Origin: Aquabacter sp.
GTDB lineage: Bacteria > Pseudomonadota > Alphaproteobacteria > Rhizobiales > Xanthobacteraceae
DNA: 6,481 nt
Reading direction: 5' to 3'
Assembly: GCA_030147645.1 (NCBI GenBank)
Contig: JASBUY010000189.1
Span: 1-6,481, forward strand
Shown one piece after another: positions 1 to 6,107 of this stretch. Positions within the stretch are counted from its first letter, which is position 1. Every line of letters starts with the position of its first letter. The notes under the pieces were generated by a model. The model made no database searches. It worked only from the letters and a program-made list of their open reading frames with translations, and was not told the origin of the DNA. Position numbers and translations under genes: made by a program.

Positions 1-547
1 ATCGGCCCGCGACCGCCACCGGATAGGCATAGGTCGTCGCGATATGGCCGTGGCGCGAAATGTCTTCGTAAAGCTTCACATGCATCAGACCGTAATCCGC
101 CAGAGCATGGAGCTTTCGCGTTTCAGTCTCGCGCGGCTCAAGAAAGCGCAAGGGCTCGGGGATAGGCACTTGATAGACCAGCACCTGCCCGGCACTGAGC
201 GGGGCCTCGGGGATGCGGTGGCGGGTCTGGATGACACTGGCCTCGGCGGTCCGCGTGGTGGTGGCAACGCCGGCGGTAGCCTCGAAGAAGCCGCGGATCG
301 CGACCGCATTGGTGGTGTCGTCCGAACCCTGGTCGATCACCTTCAACACATCCTCGGCGCCGAGGATGGATGCGGTCAGCTGAACGCCGCCGGTCCCCCA
401 GCCATAGGGCATGGGCATCTCCCGGCTGGCGAACGGGACCTGATAGCCGGGAATGGCGATGGCCTTGAGAATGGCCCGGCGGATCATCCGCTTCGTCTGT
501 TCGTCCAGATAGGCAAAATTATAGGTGATGTCGAGCATCGCGCTCAT
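1..547 (-). CDS. phnJ: PhnJ, alpha-D-ribose 1-methylphosphonate 5-phosphate C-P lyase (5' part; gene continues past left edge)
   Basis: PhnJ is the radical-SAM subunit of the C-P lyase core complex. It cleaves the carbon-phosphorus bond of 5-phosphoribosyl 1-phosphonate, giving the hydrocarbon and a cyclic ribose phosphate. About 182 of the usual 280-290 residues are visible. The strongest signature lies near the N-terminus: YNFAYLDEQTKRMIRRAIL, then IPGYQVPF and MPMPYGWGTGG. Gly34 in IPGYQ matches the Gly32 proposed as the glycyl-radical site in E. coli PhnJ. Further conserved blocks are VIDQGSDDTTNAV, QTRHRIPE, PIPEPLRFLEPRETETR and HIATTYAYPV. The cysteines that bind the Fe-S cluster sit in the C-terminal third, outside the window, so their presence is not shown. 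The ATG at 547-545 overlaps the phnI stop as ATGA and has AGGAG at 560-556, eight bases upstream. That indicates translational coupling to phnI. The identification is very secure. Confidence 0.97.
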   Translation of the reverse strand, partial: MSAMLDITYNFAYLDEQTKRMIRRAILKAIAIPGYQVPFASREMPMPYGWGTGGVQLTASILGAEDVLKVIDQGSDDTTNAVAIRGFFEATAGVATTTRTAEASVIQTRHRIPEAPLSAGQVLVYQVPIPEPLRFLEPRETETRKLHALADYGLMHVKLYEDISRHGHIATTYAYPVAVAGR

Positions 548-1704
548 GGGGCGAGCTCCTCTTCATCTCCGCTCTGCGCCGGCCCGCCGGGACGCTCCGC
601 ATGCTCGGCCCGCAACCGGCGCACCAGATCCAGCTCCGCCTGGAAGTCCACATAATGCGGTAGCTTCAGATGTTCGACGAAGCCCGTCGCCTGCACATTG
701 TCCGAGTGCGACAGGACGAATTCCGCATCCTGCGCCGGAGCGGATTTCTCCTCGCCCAGTTCCTCCCACCTCAGCGCGCGATCCACCAGGGCCATGGACA
801 TGGCCTTGCGTTCTGACTGGCCAAAGACGAGCCCATAGCCCCGCGTGAATTGAGGCGGCGCTTCATCGGTGCCGTGAAACTGGTTCACCATCTGGCATTC
901 CGTGAGCGTCACTTCGCCGAGTGGAATGGCGAAGCCGACCTCTTCGGCGAACAATTCCACCTTTACCGCGCCCATGCGGATCTCGCCCACGAACGGATGC
1001 GTGCGGGCATAGCCCCGCTGAGTGGAATAGCCGAGCGCCAGGAGGAAGCCTTCATCGCCTCGGGCAAGGTTCTGAAGCCGGGTTGCACGGTCGGCGGGGA
1101 AGGACAAGGGTTCGCGCGTCAGATCGGGGGGCTCGGCGCCGGTGTCCGGTGGCGAAGCTTCCATGAGGCCTTCCGCTCCCAGCAGATCGGTGACGCGCGA
1201 GGGCGCCGTGTCCGGCGCGATCTGCACGTCGCTGGCCTTCGGTGCGGTCGTGGCCGGCTTCGTTGCGGGGGTCTTCGCGGGCGCGGTGGACGCGGCACGT
1301 GTCGCCAATGCGGGATCCAGCAGGCGATGGGTATAATCGAACGTCGGGCCGAGGATCTGGCCCCCAGGAATGTCCTTGAAGGTGGCGGATACCCGCCGCC
1401 TCACGCGCATCGCTCCGGTATCGACCGGCACGCTGGCACCGAAGCGGGGCAGGGTGGTGCGCAGTGCCCTCAGCAGGAAGATCGCCTCAATGGCATCGCC
1501 GCGCGCCTGCTTGAGCGCAAGGGCCGCAAGGTCGGGATCATAAAGGCTGCCTTCGGCCATCACCCGATCTACGGCAAGCGCCAATTGCTCGCGGATCTGG
1601 TCGATCCCGATCTCGGGCACCTGGGGATCGCCCCGGCGTGTCCGAGCCAGCAATGCATGGGCCTTGCGGATGGCGCGCTCGCCGCCTTTCACCGCCACAT
1701 ACAT
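544..1704 (-). CDS. phnI: PhnI, C-P lyase core subunit (phosphonate:triphosphoribosylation)
   Basis: PhnI is the C-P lyase core subunit that, with PhnG, PhnH and PhnL, replaces the base of ATP or GTP with phosphonate to give ribose 1-phosphonate 5-triphosphate. PhnI alone is known as a purine nucleosidase in E. coli. The protein has 386 residues against 354 in E. coli. The N-terminus MYVAVKGGE is the family hallmark, followed by LAVDRVM (43-49), LALKQARGD (62-70), KDIPGGQILGPTFDYTHRLLD (110-130, key part DYTHRLLD), RGDEGFLLALGYSTQRGY, TRGYGLVFGQSERKAM and HLKLPHYVDFQAEL. His345 and His350 have the same spacing as the metal-binding His328/His333 pair of E. coli PhnI. The extra length is an Ala/Pro/Thr/Lys-rich stretch at about 132-172 and a charged C-terminal tail. 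The ATG is two bases after the phnH stop, with GAGGAG at 1718-1713 inside the end of phnH. Identification is secure. Confidence 0.97.
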   Translation of the reverse strand: MYVAVKGGERAIRKAHALLARTRRGDPQVPEIGIDQIREQLALAVDRVMAEGSLYDPDLAALALKQARGDAIEAIFLLRALRTTLPRFGASVPVDTGAMRVRRRVSATFKDIPGGQILGPTFDYTHRLLDPALATRAASTAPAKTPATKPATTAPKASDVQIAPDTAPSRVTDLLGAEGLMEASPPDTGAEPPDLTREPLSFPADRATRLQNLARGDEGFLLALGYSTQRGYARTHPFVGEIRMGAVKVELFAEEVGFAIPLGEVTLTECQMVNQFHGTDEAPPQFTRGYGLVFGQSERKAMSMALVDRALRWEELGEEKSAPAQDAEFVLSHSDNVQATGFVEHLKLPHYVDFQAELDLVRRLRAEHAERPGGPAQSGDEEELAP

Positions 1705-1706
1705 GG

Positions 1707-2327
1707 CTAGGGCTCCTCGGACTTGCGGGACGGCGCCGGGGCGACGACGACGGAGCGGGGCAGGCCGATAACCGCCCCAGGCGCCGCGAGGACCAGATCG
1801 ACGCCCAATGGAAACAGGGAGCGGTTCGCGGCCATGCGATCCGCAAAATCGGCGGGGAGCCCCTCCGCACCAAAGGCGCGCGGCATTTTCAATCCCGGCC
1901 CGGACAACAGAAACTGGCCATGGGAAAAGCCCGCCACGCTCACCACGAGCGTGGTCGAACGGTCCGGGAATTCCGGCTCACCTTGAGCGAAGTCCGAGAG
2001 CTCGGGCATGCCCGCTGCGTCGGAGATCAAGGCGAACTGCGCCCTGTCTCGTGCGGCGACCAAGCGCGTCGATGTGTGAAAGCGCAGGAAATCGGCCACC
2101 GCCGGAACGGCCGCAAGGGGACCGTCCAACCAGACGGTGGTTTCAAAGTCGAGCAAGGTGAGCGCGAGGGCCGCGAGTTCTGGAGTAAGCGGCGCGGGGG
2201 GCTTCAGGCCGGTTTCGAGCTTTTCGATCTTTCCCGGCTCGGCCAAGGCCTGCATGAGCGCCCGGAAGGTGCGCTGGGAGTCGCGCGCCGGGTCCCTGAA
2301 GCCGGCCGCGAGAGCCGCGCCGCTCAT
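1707..2327 (-). CDS. phnH: PhnH, C-P lyase core subunit
   Basis: PhnH is a structural subunit of the PhnGHIJ core complex. It is needed with PhnG, PhnI and PhnL for formation of the triphosphoribosyl phosphonate. The protein has 206 residues, close to the usual size of about 190-205. Recognisable family features are the N-terminal DPARDSQRTFRALMQALAEPG (key part RTFRALMQALAEPG, about 18-32), TVWLDGPL (about 64-71), LRFHTSTRLV (about 81-90) and the C-terminal block FPLGVDLVL followed by LPRSV. PhnH resembles the fold of PLP-dependent transferases but lacks cofactor residues; this is family knowledge and cannot be seen here. Its ATG forms an ATGA overlap with the phnG stop and has GGAG at 2338-2335, seven bases upstream. 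The phnI start follows two bases after its TAG stop. Nothing in the sequence suggests damage. Confidence 0.95.
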   Translation of the reverse strand: MSGAALAAGFRDPARDSQRTFRALMQALAEPGKIEKLETGLKPPAPLTPELAALALTLLDFETTVWLDGPLAAVPAVADFLRFHTSTRLVAARDRAQFALISDAAGMPELSDFAQGEPEFPDRSTTLVVSVAGFSHGQFLLSGPGLKMPRAFGAEGLPADFADRMAANRSLFPLGVDLVLAAPGAVIGLPRSVVVAPAPSRKSEEP

Positions 2328-2776
2328 GTGTCTTCTCCGCGCACGAGGGTGAAGAATTCGACGCGCGTCGCGTCCGTTGCCGCTTTCTCTTCGTGATGCC
2401 GCATGTCGATCCGGGCTTTGATCGCAACAAGGGCTTGCTCCACCGCTGGACGGGCCGCTTCATCCTGCCAGAGGGCATCGATGAGTGCGGCCGCCCGAGC
2501 GCGCTCCGGCGCGCGGCCGAGCAGATAGGAGACGCCCACATGAGAATTCAGCCGCACGGCAGCGCGCGTCACCGTCGCTTCGCCGAGATTAAAGGGCGCG
2601 CCCTCGCCTCCGATGCGCCCGCGCAACATGCACAAGCCGATTTCCGGCGGGCGCAGGTGTTCCATCGCCGGCAAAGGCGCGAAGCGCTCCACCACGCCTT
2701 CCAATTCGGTCTGCGACGCCTGTGCCAACACGGCCATCATGGCCTGCCGGCCGCTCGGTTGCGGCTCCCTCGCCAT
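2324..2776 (-). CDS. phnG: PhnG, C-P lyase core subunit; first gene of phnGHIJ
   Basis: PhnG is the smallest C-P lyase core subunit and pairs with PhnI in the PhnG2H2I2J2 complex. It takes part in the transfer of phosphonate onto the ribose of ATP/GTP. At 150 residues it is the size of E. coli PhnG. Conserved elements are the early RQAMMAVLAQA helix (10-20), PEIGLCMLRGRIGGEGAPFNLGEATVTRAAVRL (key parts GLCMLRGRIGG and GEATVTRAAVRL), GVSYLLGR, AALIDALWQ and the C-terminal TRVEFFTLVRGEDT (key part VEFFTLVRG). The ATG at 2776-2774 has AAGGG at 2788-2784, seven bases upstream, and no competing start is likely. It is the first gene of the left operon and is divergent from phnF. A palindromic operator with a minus-strand TATAAT lies about 75-80 bases upstream, so phnGHIJ is probably repressed by PhnF. 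Confidence 0.95.
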   Translation of the reverse strand: MAREPQPSGRQAMMAVLAQASQTELEGVVERFAPLPAMEHLRPPEIGLCMLRGRIGGEGAPFNLGEATVTRAAVRLNSHVGVSYLLGRAPERARAAALIDALWQDEAARPAVEQALVAIKARIDMRHHEEKAATDATRVEFFTLVRGEDT

Positions 2777-2831
2777 GGCTAATCCCTTATCCCTGGTTCA
2801 TTCTCAGGTGGGCAGGGGAGCCATAGCGCGC

Positions 2832-2860
2832 TGGACAGGATTTGTATAGTTAATTATACA
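2832..2860 (+). promoter_or_regulatory. Predicted sigma-70-type promoter of phnF
   Basis: TGGACA at 2832-2837 (five of six to TTGACA) is followed after exactly 17 bases by TATACA at 2855-2860 (four of six to TATAAT). The -10 box lies in the right arm of the palindrome, so a bound repressor would block it. Transcription would start near 2867, giving a leader of about 40 bases before the phnF ATG at 2907. This implies autorepression of phnF and its downstream flavoprotein gene. It is read by eye only. Confidence 0.55.
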
Positions 2861-2863
2861 AAT
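2840..2863. promoter_or_regulatory. Palindromic operator, probable PhnF binding site
   Basis: The left arm ATTTGTATA (2840-2848) and right arm TATACAAAT (2855-2863) are exact reverse complements. The six central bases GTTAAT keep an inner TTAA, so only one pair of the 24-bp palindrome is mismatched. This AT-only island stands out in a very GC-rich window and sits in the only real intergenic region, between divergent phnG and phnF. HutC-type GntR regulators bind sites built on GT...AC dyads. The half-site TTGTATAG resembles the mycobacterial PhnF half-site TGGTATAG as I remember it. Assignment to PhnF is inference from position and symmetry. Confidence 0.82.
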
Positions 2864-2881
2864 CCATGCATGATGCGGCAC
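2853..2881 (-). promoter_or_regulatory. Predicted promoter of phnGHIJ
   Basis: On the minus strand the palindrome contains a perfect TATAAT (2858-2853). A weak -35 candidate, GTGCCG (2881-2876, three of six to TTGACA), lies 17 bases upstream. The weak -35 may mean that an activator such as PhoB helps or that the true start differs. No clear Pho box was seen in the 130-bp region. Transcription would start near 2846, about 70 bases before the phnG ATG. Confidence 0.4.
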
Positions 2882-2890
2882 GGTTTCCCA

Positions 2891-2903
2891 AGGGAGCGAG
2901 GAG
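2891..2903 (+). promoter_or_regulatory. Ribosome binding site of phnF (two candidates)
   Basis: Two purine-rich motifs precede the phnF ATG at 2907: AGGGAG (2891-2896, ten bases away) and GAGGAG (2898-2903, three bases away). Neither spacing is ideal, but together they support this start over the ATG at 2931, which has no such motif in front of it. Confidence 0.6.
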
Positions 2904-2906
2904 ACT

Positions 2907-3671
2907 ATGGATGCCTTCGATCACGCCTCCATGACGGATGGCCCGCACGAGGATGTGACGCGGGGTAGCGGCGTCGCCCTTTGGAAGCAGATCGCCGCGC
3001 GCCTGGAATGGCAGATTGGGTCCGGGGTCTATCAGCCCGGGGCGCAATTGCCTGTGGAATCCGAACTCTCCGCAAAGTTCGGCGTCAACCGGCACACGGT
3101 CCGCCGAGCCCTGGCGGTGCTCGCCGAGAAGGGCATGGTGGAGGCAACCGCCGGGCGCGGCACCTTCGTCAAGGAGCCGCCCCTGCGCTATCCCATCGGC
3201 ACTCGCACGCGGTTCAGCGAAATCGTATCCGCCGGTGGGCGCGAGCCATTCGGCCGCTGCCTGGGATCTGCGGTCGAAGAAGCCCATGGCGAAATCGCCC
3301 ATGAACTGATGCTGCCGGAGGGGACGGCGGTGCTGCGGATCGACAGCATCCACGAGGCGGACGGCGTGCCGATCTCCTTCGGCCGATCTTACTTTCCCGA
3401 GGCGCGCTGCCGCGACCTCGACCTCATATATTCCGCCACCGGGTCTCTCACGCGCGCGCTCGCGACGCTCGGCATCCAGGATTATCGACGCAAGGAGACG
3501 CGCATCACCGGCCGCGCGGCCAATGAATTGGAACAGGAGCGCCTCTCCCTTGCGGCGGGCCGCACGGTCTTGGTGGTAGAGCGGGTGGATGTCGAAGTGA
3601 ACGGGGCGCCCTTGCAATGGGGCCGTTCCAGCTTCGCGGCGGACCGTGTCCAGTTGGTGATTAAGCCCTGA
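2907..3671 (+). CDS. phnF: PhnF-type GntR/HutC transcriptional repressor
   Basis: This is a ligand-responsive DNA-binding regulator of the phosphonate genes, 254 residues long (the family is usually 235-255). The winged helix-turn-helix occupies about 23-90: LWKQIAARLEWQI, GAQLPVESELSAKFGV, the recognition helix around NRHTVRRALAVL (61-72) and the wing GRGTFV (83-88). The rest (about 97-250) is a UTRA effector domain, seen in LPEGTAVLRIDSIHEADGVP, the FGRSYFP strand and the final VDVEVNGAPLQWGRSSFAADRVQLV (key part GAPLQWGRSSFAADR). These are typical of PhnF proteins. In this family the ligand is a small metabolite. For PhnF it is expected to be a phosphonate or phosphate-related compound, but the sequence does not show which. 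The gene is divergent from phnG and shares the palindromic operator with it. The first 20 or so residues are a non-conserved, acidic lead before the DNA-binding domain. Translation probably continues into the flavoprotein gene eight bases downstream. Confidence 0.92.
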   Translation: MDAFDHASMTDGPHEDVTRGSGVALWKQIAARLEWQIGSGVYQPGAQLPVESELSAKFGVNRHTVRRALAVLAEKGMVEATAGRGTFVKEPPLRYPIGTRTRFSEIVSAGGREPFGRCLGSAVEEAHGEIAHELMLPEGTAVLRIDSIHEADGVPISFGRSYFPEARCRDLDLIYSATGSLTRALATLGIQDYRRKETRITGRAANELEQERLSLAAGRTVLVVERVDVEVNGAPLQWGRSSFAADRVQLVIKP

Positions 3672-3679
3672 GGTTCTCA

Positions 3680-4291
3680 ATGTCGCGGATTGAAACGCTG
3701 GAAGCGTTGCGCACCGTTTACAAGCCCGCCGCCGCCCGCTCGGTGGCAAAGGTCATCCCGGTCCTGGACGCCCATTGCCGTCGCTTCATTTCTCTCAGCC
3801 CCTTCCTGCTGCTCTCGACGGGGGGCGCGGATGGCACCAGCGATGTCTCGCCGCGTGGCGATGCCCCGGGCTTTGTCGCGGTAGAGGACGAGAACACGTT
3901 GCTGCTGCCCGACCGACCGGGAAACAACCGTCTCGATAGCCTTGAGAACATCATTCAACGTCCTGGCGTCGGCCTGCTGTTCCTGATCCCCGGTGTCGAC
4001 GAGACGCTGCGCGTCAACGGGACGGCCGAGGTCCGCATCGATGCCGAGCTGCGGGCGCAGTTCGAGGTGGCGGGCAAGCTGCCGCTCAGCGTCATCCGCA
4101 TCAGCGTGAAGGAAGCCTACCTGCATTGCGCCAAGGCGCTCATGCGCTCCGCTCTCTGGAGCCCGCAGGCGCAGGTGCCCCGCACGGCCCTTCCGACCAT
4201 GGGCGAAATGCTTCAGGATCACACCAACGGAGCGTTCGCGGCGGAGAGCCAAGAAGCCATGCTGAAGCGCTACCGCGAAGTCCTGTATTGA
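3680..4291 (+). CDS. FMN-dependent PPOX-type flavoprotein (pyridoxamine 5'-phosphate oxidase-like, MSMEG_1061-like family)
   Basis: This is a 203-residue flavin-binding split-barrel protein of the pyridoxamine 5'-phosphate oxidase superfamily, probably cytoplasmic and FMN-binding. Visible features are an N-terminal helix (IETLEALRTVY), HCRRFISLSPFLLLST (32-47), the SPRGDAPGFV motif (58-66), LLLPDRPGNNRLDSLENI (75-91, expected to contact FMN), GVGLLFLIPGVDETLRVNG (96-114) and EAYLHCAKALMRSALW (145-160). I recognise this set as the MSMEG_1061-type group of PPOX proteins. The substrate is unknown; proteins of this fold include oxidases, reductases and cofactor binders. The start is supported by GAGG at 3670-3673, which overlaps the phnF stop, so the gene is co-transcribed and probably translationally coupled with phnF. 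This location suggests a role in phosphonate use or protection of the pathway, but that is inference. It ends six bases before the stop of the convergent phnE2. Confidence 0.85.
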   Translation: MSRIETLEALRTVYKPAAARSVAKVIPVLDAHCRRFISLSPFLLLSTGGADGTSDVSPRGDAPGFVAVEDENTLLLPDRPGNNRLDSLENIIQRPGVGLLFLIPGVDETLRVNGTAEVRIDAELRAQFEVAGKLPLSVIRISVKEAYLHCAKALMRSALWSPQAQVPRTALPTMGEMLQDHTNGAFAAESQEAMLKRYREVLY

Positions 4292-4297
4292 GCGACC

Positions 4298-5161
4298 TCA
4301 GAGGCTGACCGGCCGGCGCCCGATGATGGCGAAGCGCAGGCGCGAGGAGATGAAGTCGATCACCCCGACCATCACCAGCATCATCAGCACCAAGAAGCTC
4401 ACCTTCTGCCATTCCAGGATGCGGATCTGCTCCGCCAGGTGCAGGCCGAGTCCACCGGCGCCCACGATGCCGACAATGGTGGATTGGCGGGAGTTGGATT
4501 CGAAATAATAGAGCATCTGGCTTGCCAGCACGGGGAGCACCTGCGGGAAGAGGGCGAAGCGGACCGTGTCCGCCTTCGACCCGCCGCAGGACACGATGCC
4601 CTCCACAGGCTTGCGGTCCGACGCTTCCACCGCTTCGGAGAACAGCTTCCCCAATTCCCCGACGGAGGCCGTGGCGATGGCGAGGATGCCGGCGAAGGGG
4701 CCGAGCCCGACAACCGTGACATAGATCAGCGCCCAGATCAGCTTGTCGATGCCGCGCAGGACGTCCAGCAGGCGGCGAACGCCGAAATGCAGAACCGGGT
4801 TCGACACCACATTCTTTGCAGCCAGCAGGCCGAACGGCAAAGCGAGCAGCGCGCCCGCGACGGTGCCGAGGAAGGCAATGGAGAGGGTCTCGCCCAAGGC
4901 ATGCAGATAGAGCGGCAGCTGCCGGCCCGGATCGGGCGGGAGCATCAGGGTGATGAAGTGCACCAATTGGGCGATGCCGGTTCCAAGGCGCCGCACAGAA
5001 AAGTCCAGGTACCACATGCTGAATGCGGCCAACCCCGCCATGCCCACCAGTACCGCAACCGCGATGAGATGGGTCGGTGTCACGCGGGCCGCATAATAGG
5101 GATGAAGGGCGAGAAGGCGCGCGCGGTCTTCGGCGGTCGGGGTGAGACGGGCGCGGCTCAT
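4298..5161 (-). CDS. phnE: PhnE, phosphonate ABC transporter permease (second copy)
   Basis: This is an inner-membrane permease subunit of the PhnCDE phosphonate importer, 287 residues long. Hydrophobic segments fall at about 31-51, 60-75, 90-116, 140-166 and 254-275. The EAA loop that contacts the ATPase PhnC lies at about 170-210: LGKLFSEAVEASDRKPVEG, then GGSKADTVRFALFPQVLP. The block IVGIVGAGGLGLHL (229-242) is typical of PhnE-like permeases. The N-terminus up to residue 30 is polar and presumably cytoplasmic. The ATG overlaps the phnE1 stop as ATGA and has only a weak GGA nine bases upstream, so it probably depends on translation of phnE1. The two PhnE proteins are related but clearly diverged and likely form a heterodimeric pore. 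The substrate range is inferred from the neighbouring C-P lyase genes. Confidence 0.93.
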   Translation of the reverse strand: MSRARLTPTAEDRARLLALHPYYAARVTPTHLIAVAVLVGMAGLAAFSMWYLDFSVRRLGTGIAQLVHFITLMLPPDPGRQLPLYLHALGETLSIAFLGTVAGALLALPFGLLAAKNVVSNPVLHFGVRRLLDVLRGIDKLIWALIYVTVVGLGPFAGILAIATASVGELGKLFSEAVEASDRKPVEGIVSCGGSKADTVRFALFPQVLPVLASQMLYYFESNSRQSTIVGIVGAGGLGLHLAEQIRILEWQKVSFLVLMMLVMVGVIDFISSRLRFAIIGRRPVSL

Positions 5162-6069
5162 CGTGATTGGTCCATGCCGATCAGCGCATGACGGATGCGC
5201 TCCGTCACGAGGTCGATGATCATGACGGTCGCGATGATCAGGAGCAGGATGGCGGACACGTCGGAATAATAGAATTTGCGGATCGCCTCGACGAGGTCCT
5301 GGCCGATGCCCCCCGCCCCGACAAAGCCCATGATGGCCGCCTCGCGCACATTCACCTCAAAGCGCAGCAGGCCATAAGATGCGAAGTTCGAGAGCACTTG
5401 GGGGAGGACCGCGAAGCGCACGGTCTGCATCCAGGAAGCGCCCGCAGCAGTGGCGCCGTCGACCGGCTTCATGTCGATATTCTCGACCACCTCAGCGAAC
5501 AATTTCCCAAGCGCCCCCATGGTGTGGAGCGCGAGCGCCAGTACGCCGGGCATGGCTCCGAGCCCGAAGGCGACCACGAATAGCAGGGCGAAGACGATTT
5601 CCGGCACTGTGCGCAGAAATTCCAGCAGCCGGCGCGCGCTGAGGCGAAGCCACGGGTTCCGGGTGAGGTTGGCGCTCGCGAGGAAGCAGAGGAGCAAGGC
5701 ACCGATGGTGCCGAAGACGGTTCCGAGATAGGCGATGAGGACCGTCTCGAACAGCAGCTTCAGCCAGCCGTCGAGATTCCAATACCATTCCGAAAGATCC
5801 GCGCCGAGCGTCTCCCAGCGCAGGACCGGAACGATGTTCAGAAAATAGGTTCCGAGCCGGTCGGCATTCGCCCAGAACACGCCCGGCTTCACCTCGCCGC
5901 CCCAGCAGGACAGGACGATGCCGATCAGCACGGCCGCGAAGACCAGCAGCGTGTGCCGACGGCGCGTCGCCACCGCCGCGTCATAATGGCGGGCGAGGGG
6001 GGCGATTTGCTCGGGCGGTAGCTGGACGATGGCGTGCTGCACGATTTGTCCCGTCGGGTGAGGTGCCAT
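5158..6069 (-). CDS. phnE: PhnE, phosphonate ABC transporter permease (first copy)
   Basis: This is the other membrane subunit of the phosphonate importer, 303 residues as annotated. A long polar N-terminus (1-38, rich in Arg at 36-38) leads into hydrophobic segments at about 39-55, 105-132, 155-182 and 271-287. The EAA loop is LGKLFAEVVENIDMKPVDG followed by GASWMQTVRFAVLPQVL (about 187-226), and IMGFVGAGGIGQDL (246-259) is the PhnE-type block. Conserved similarity seems to begin around LPPEQIAPLARHY (17-29). The start is uncertain. The ATG at 6069 lies inside an inverted repeat with no good Shine-Dalgarno sequence. The in-frame GTG at 6042 (codon 10) has GGGA seven bases upstream and would give a 294-residue protein. 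The gene follows phnD by 38 bases and overlaps phnE2 by four. Confidence 0.92.
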   Translation of the reverse strand: MAPHPTGQIVQHAIVQLPPEQIAPLARHYDAAVATRRRHTLLVFAAVLIGIVLSCWGGEVKPGVFWANADRLGTYFLNIVPVLRWETLGADLSEWYWNLDGWLKLLFETVLIAYLGTVFGTIGALLLCFLASANLTRNPWLRLSARRLLEFLRTVPEIVFALLFVVAFGLGAMPGVLALALHTMGALGKLFAEVVENIDMKPVDGATAAGASWMQTVRFAVLPQVLSNFASYGLLRFEVNVREAAIMGFVGAGGIGQDLVEAIRKFYYSDVSAILLLIIATVMIIDLVTERIRHALIGMDQSR

Positions 6070-6089
6070 GCCCGGGGACCGGGCATGGC
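6065..6089 (-). repeat. 11-bp inverted repeat in the phnD-phnE1 gap, spanning the annotated phnE1 start
   Basis: GCCATGCCCGG (6065-6075) and CCGGGCATGGC (6079-6089) are perfect reverse complements separated by three bases. In the minus-strand mRNA this would fold into a strong GC-rich hairpin starting 18 bases after the phnD stop. Its 3' arm contains the annotated phnE1 ATG (6069-6067). There is no run of U after it, so it does not look like a standard terminator. It may stabilise the phnD mRNA end or limit phnE translation, giving more binding protein than permease. That role is inference from similar stem-loops after binding-protein genes such as malE. Confidence 0.75.
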
Positions 6090-6107
6090 CGTCATGGCGT
6101 CGAAGGG

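Noticed and set aside
2868..2876. GCATGATGC small palindrome between the operator and phnF, considered as a second operator
   Set aside because: The arms are only four bases long and it shares no sequence with the main palindrome, so chance is a sufficient explanation.
2850..3749. 299-codon open frame on the minus strand opposite phnF, and a 286-codon plus-strand frame at 850-1710 opposite phnI
   Set aside because: Long antisense frames are expected in GC-rich DNA. The opposite strand encodes well-conserved PhnF and PhnI, and the antisense translations are Arg/Gly/Ala-rich with no recognisable family.
4310..4317. CCGGCCGG palindrome near the convergent gene ends, considered as a terminator
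   Set aside because: It is only eight bases with no loop, has no T run, and lies inside the last codons of phnE2. It is ordinary for this base composition.
4439..5191. 250-codon plus-strand frame opposite phnE2
   Set aside because: Its translation is highly charged and resembles no known protein. The minus strand encodes a clear PhnE with an EAA loop and membrane segments.
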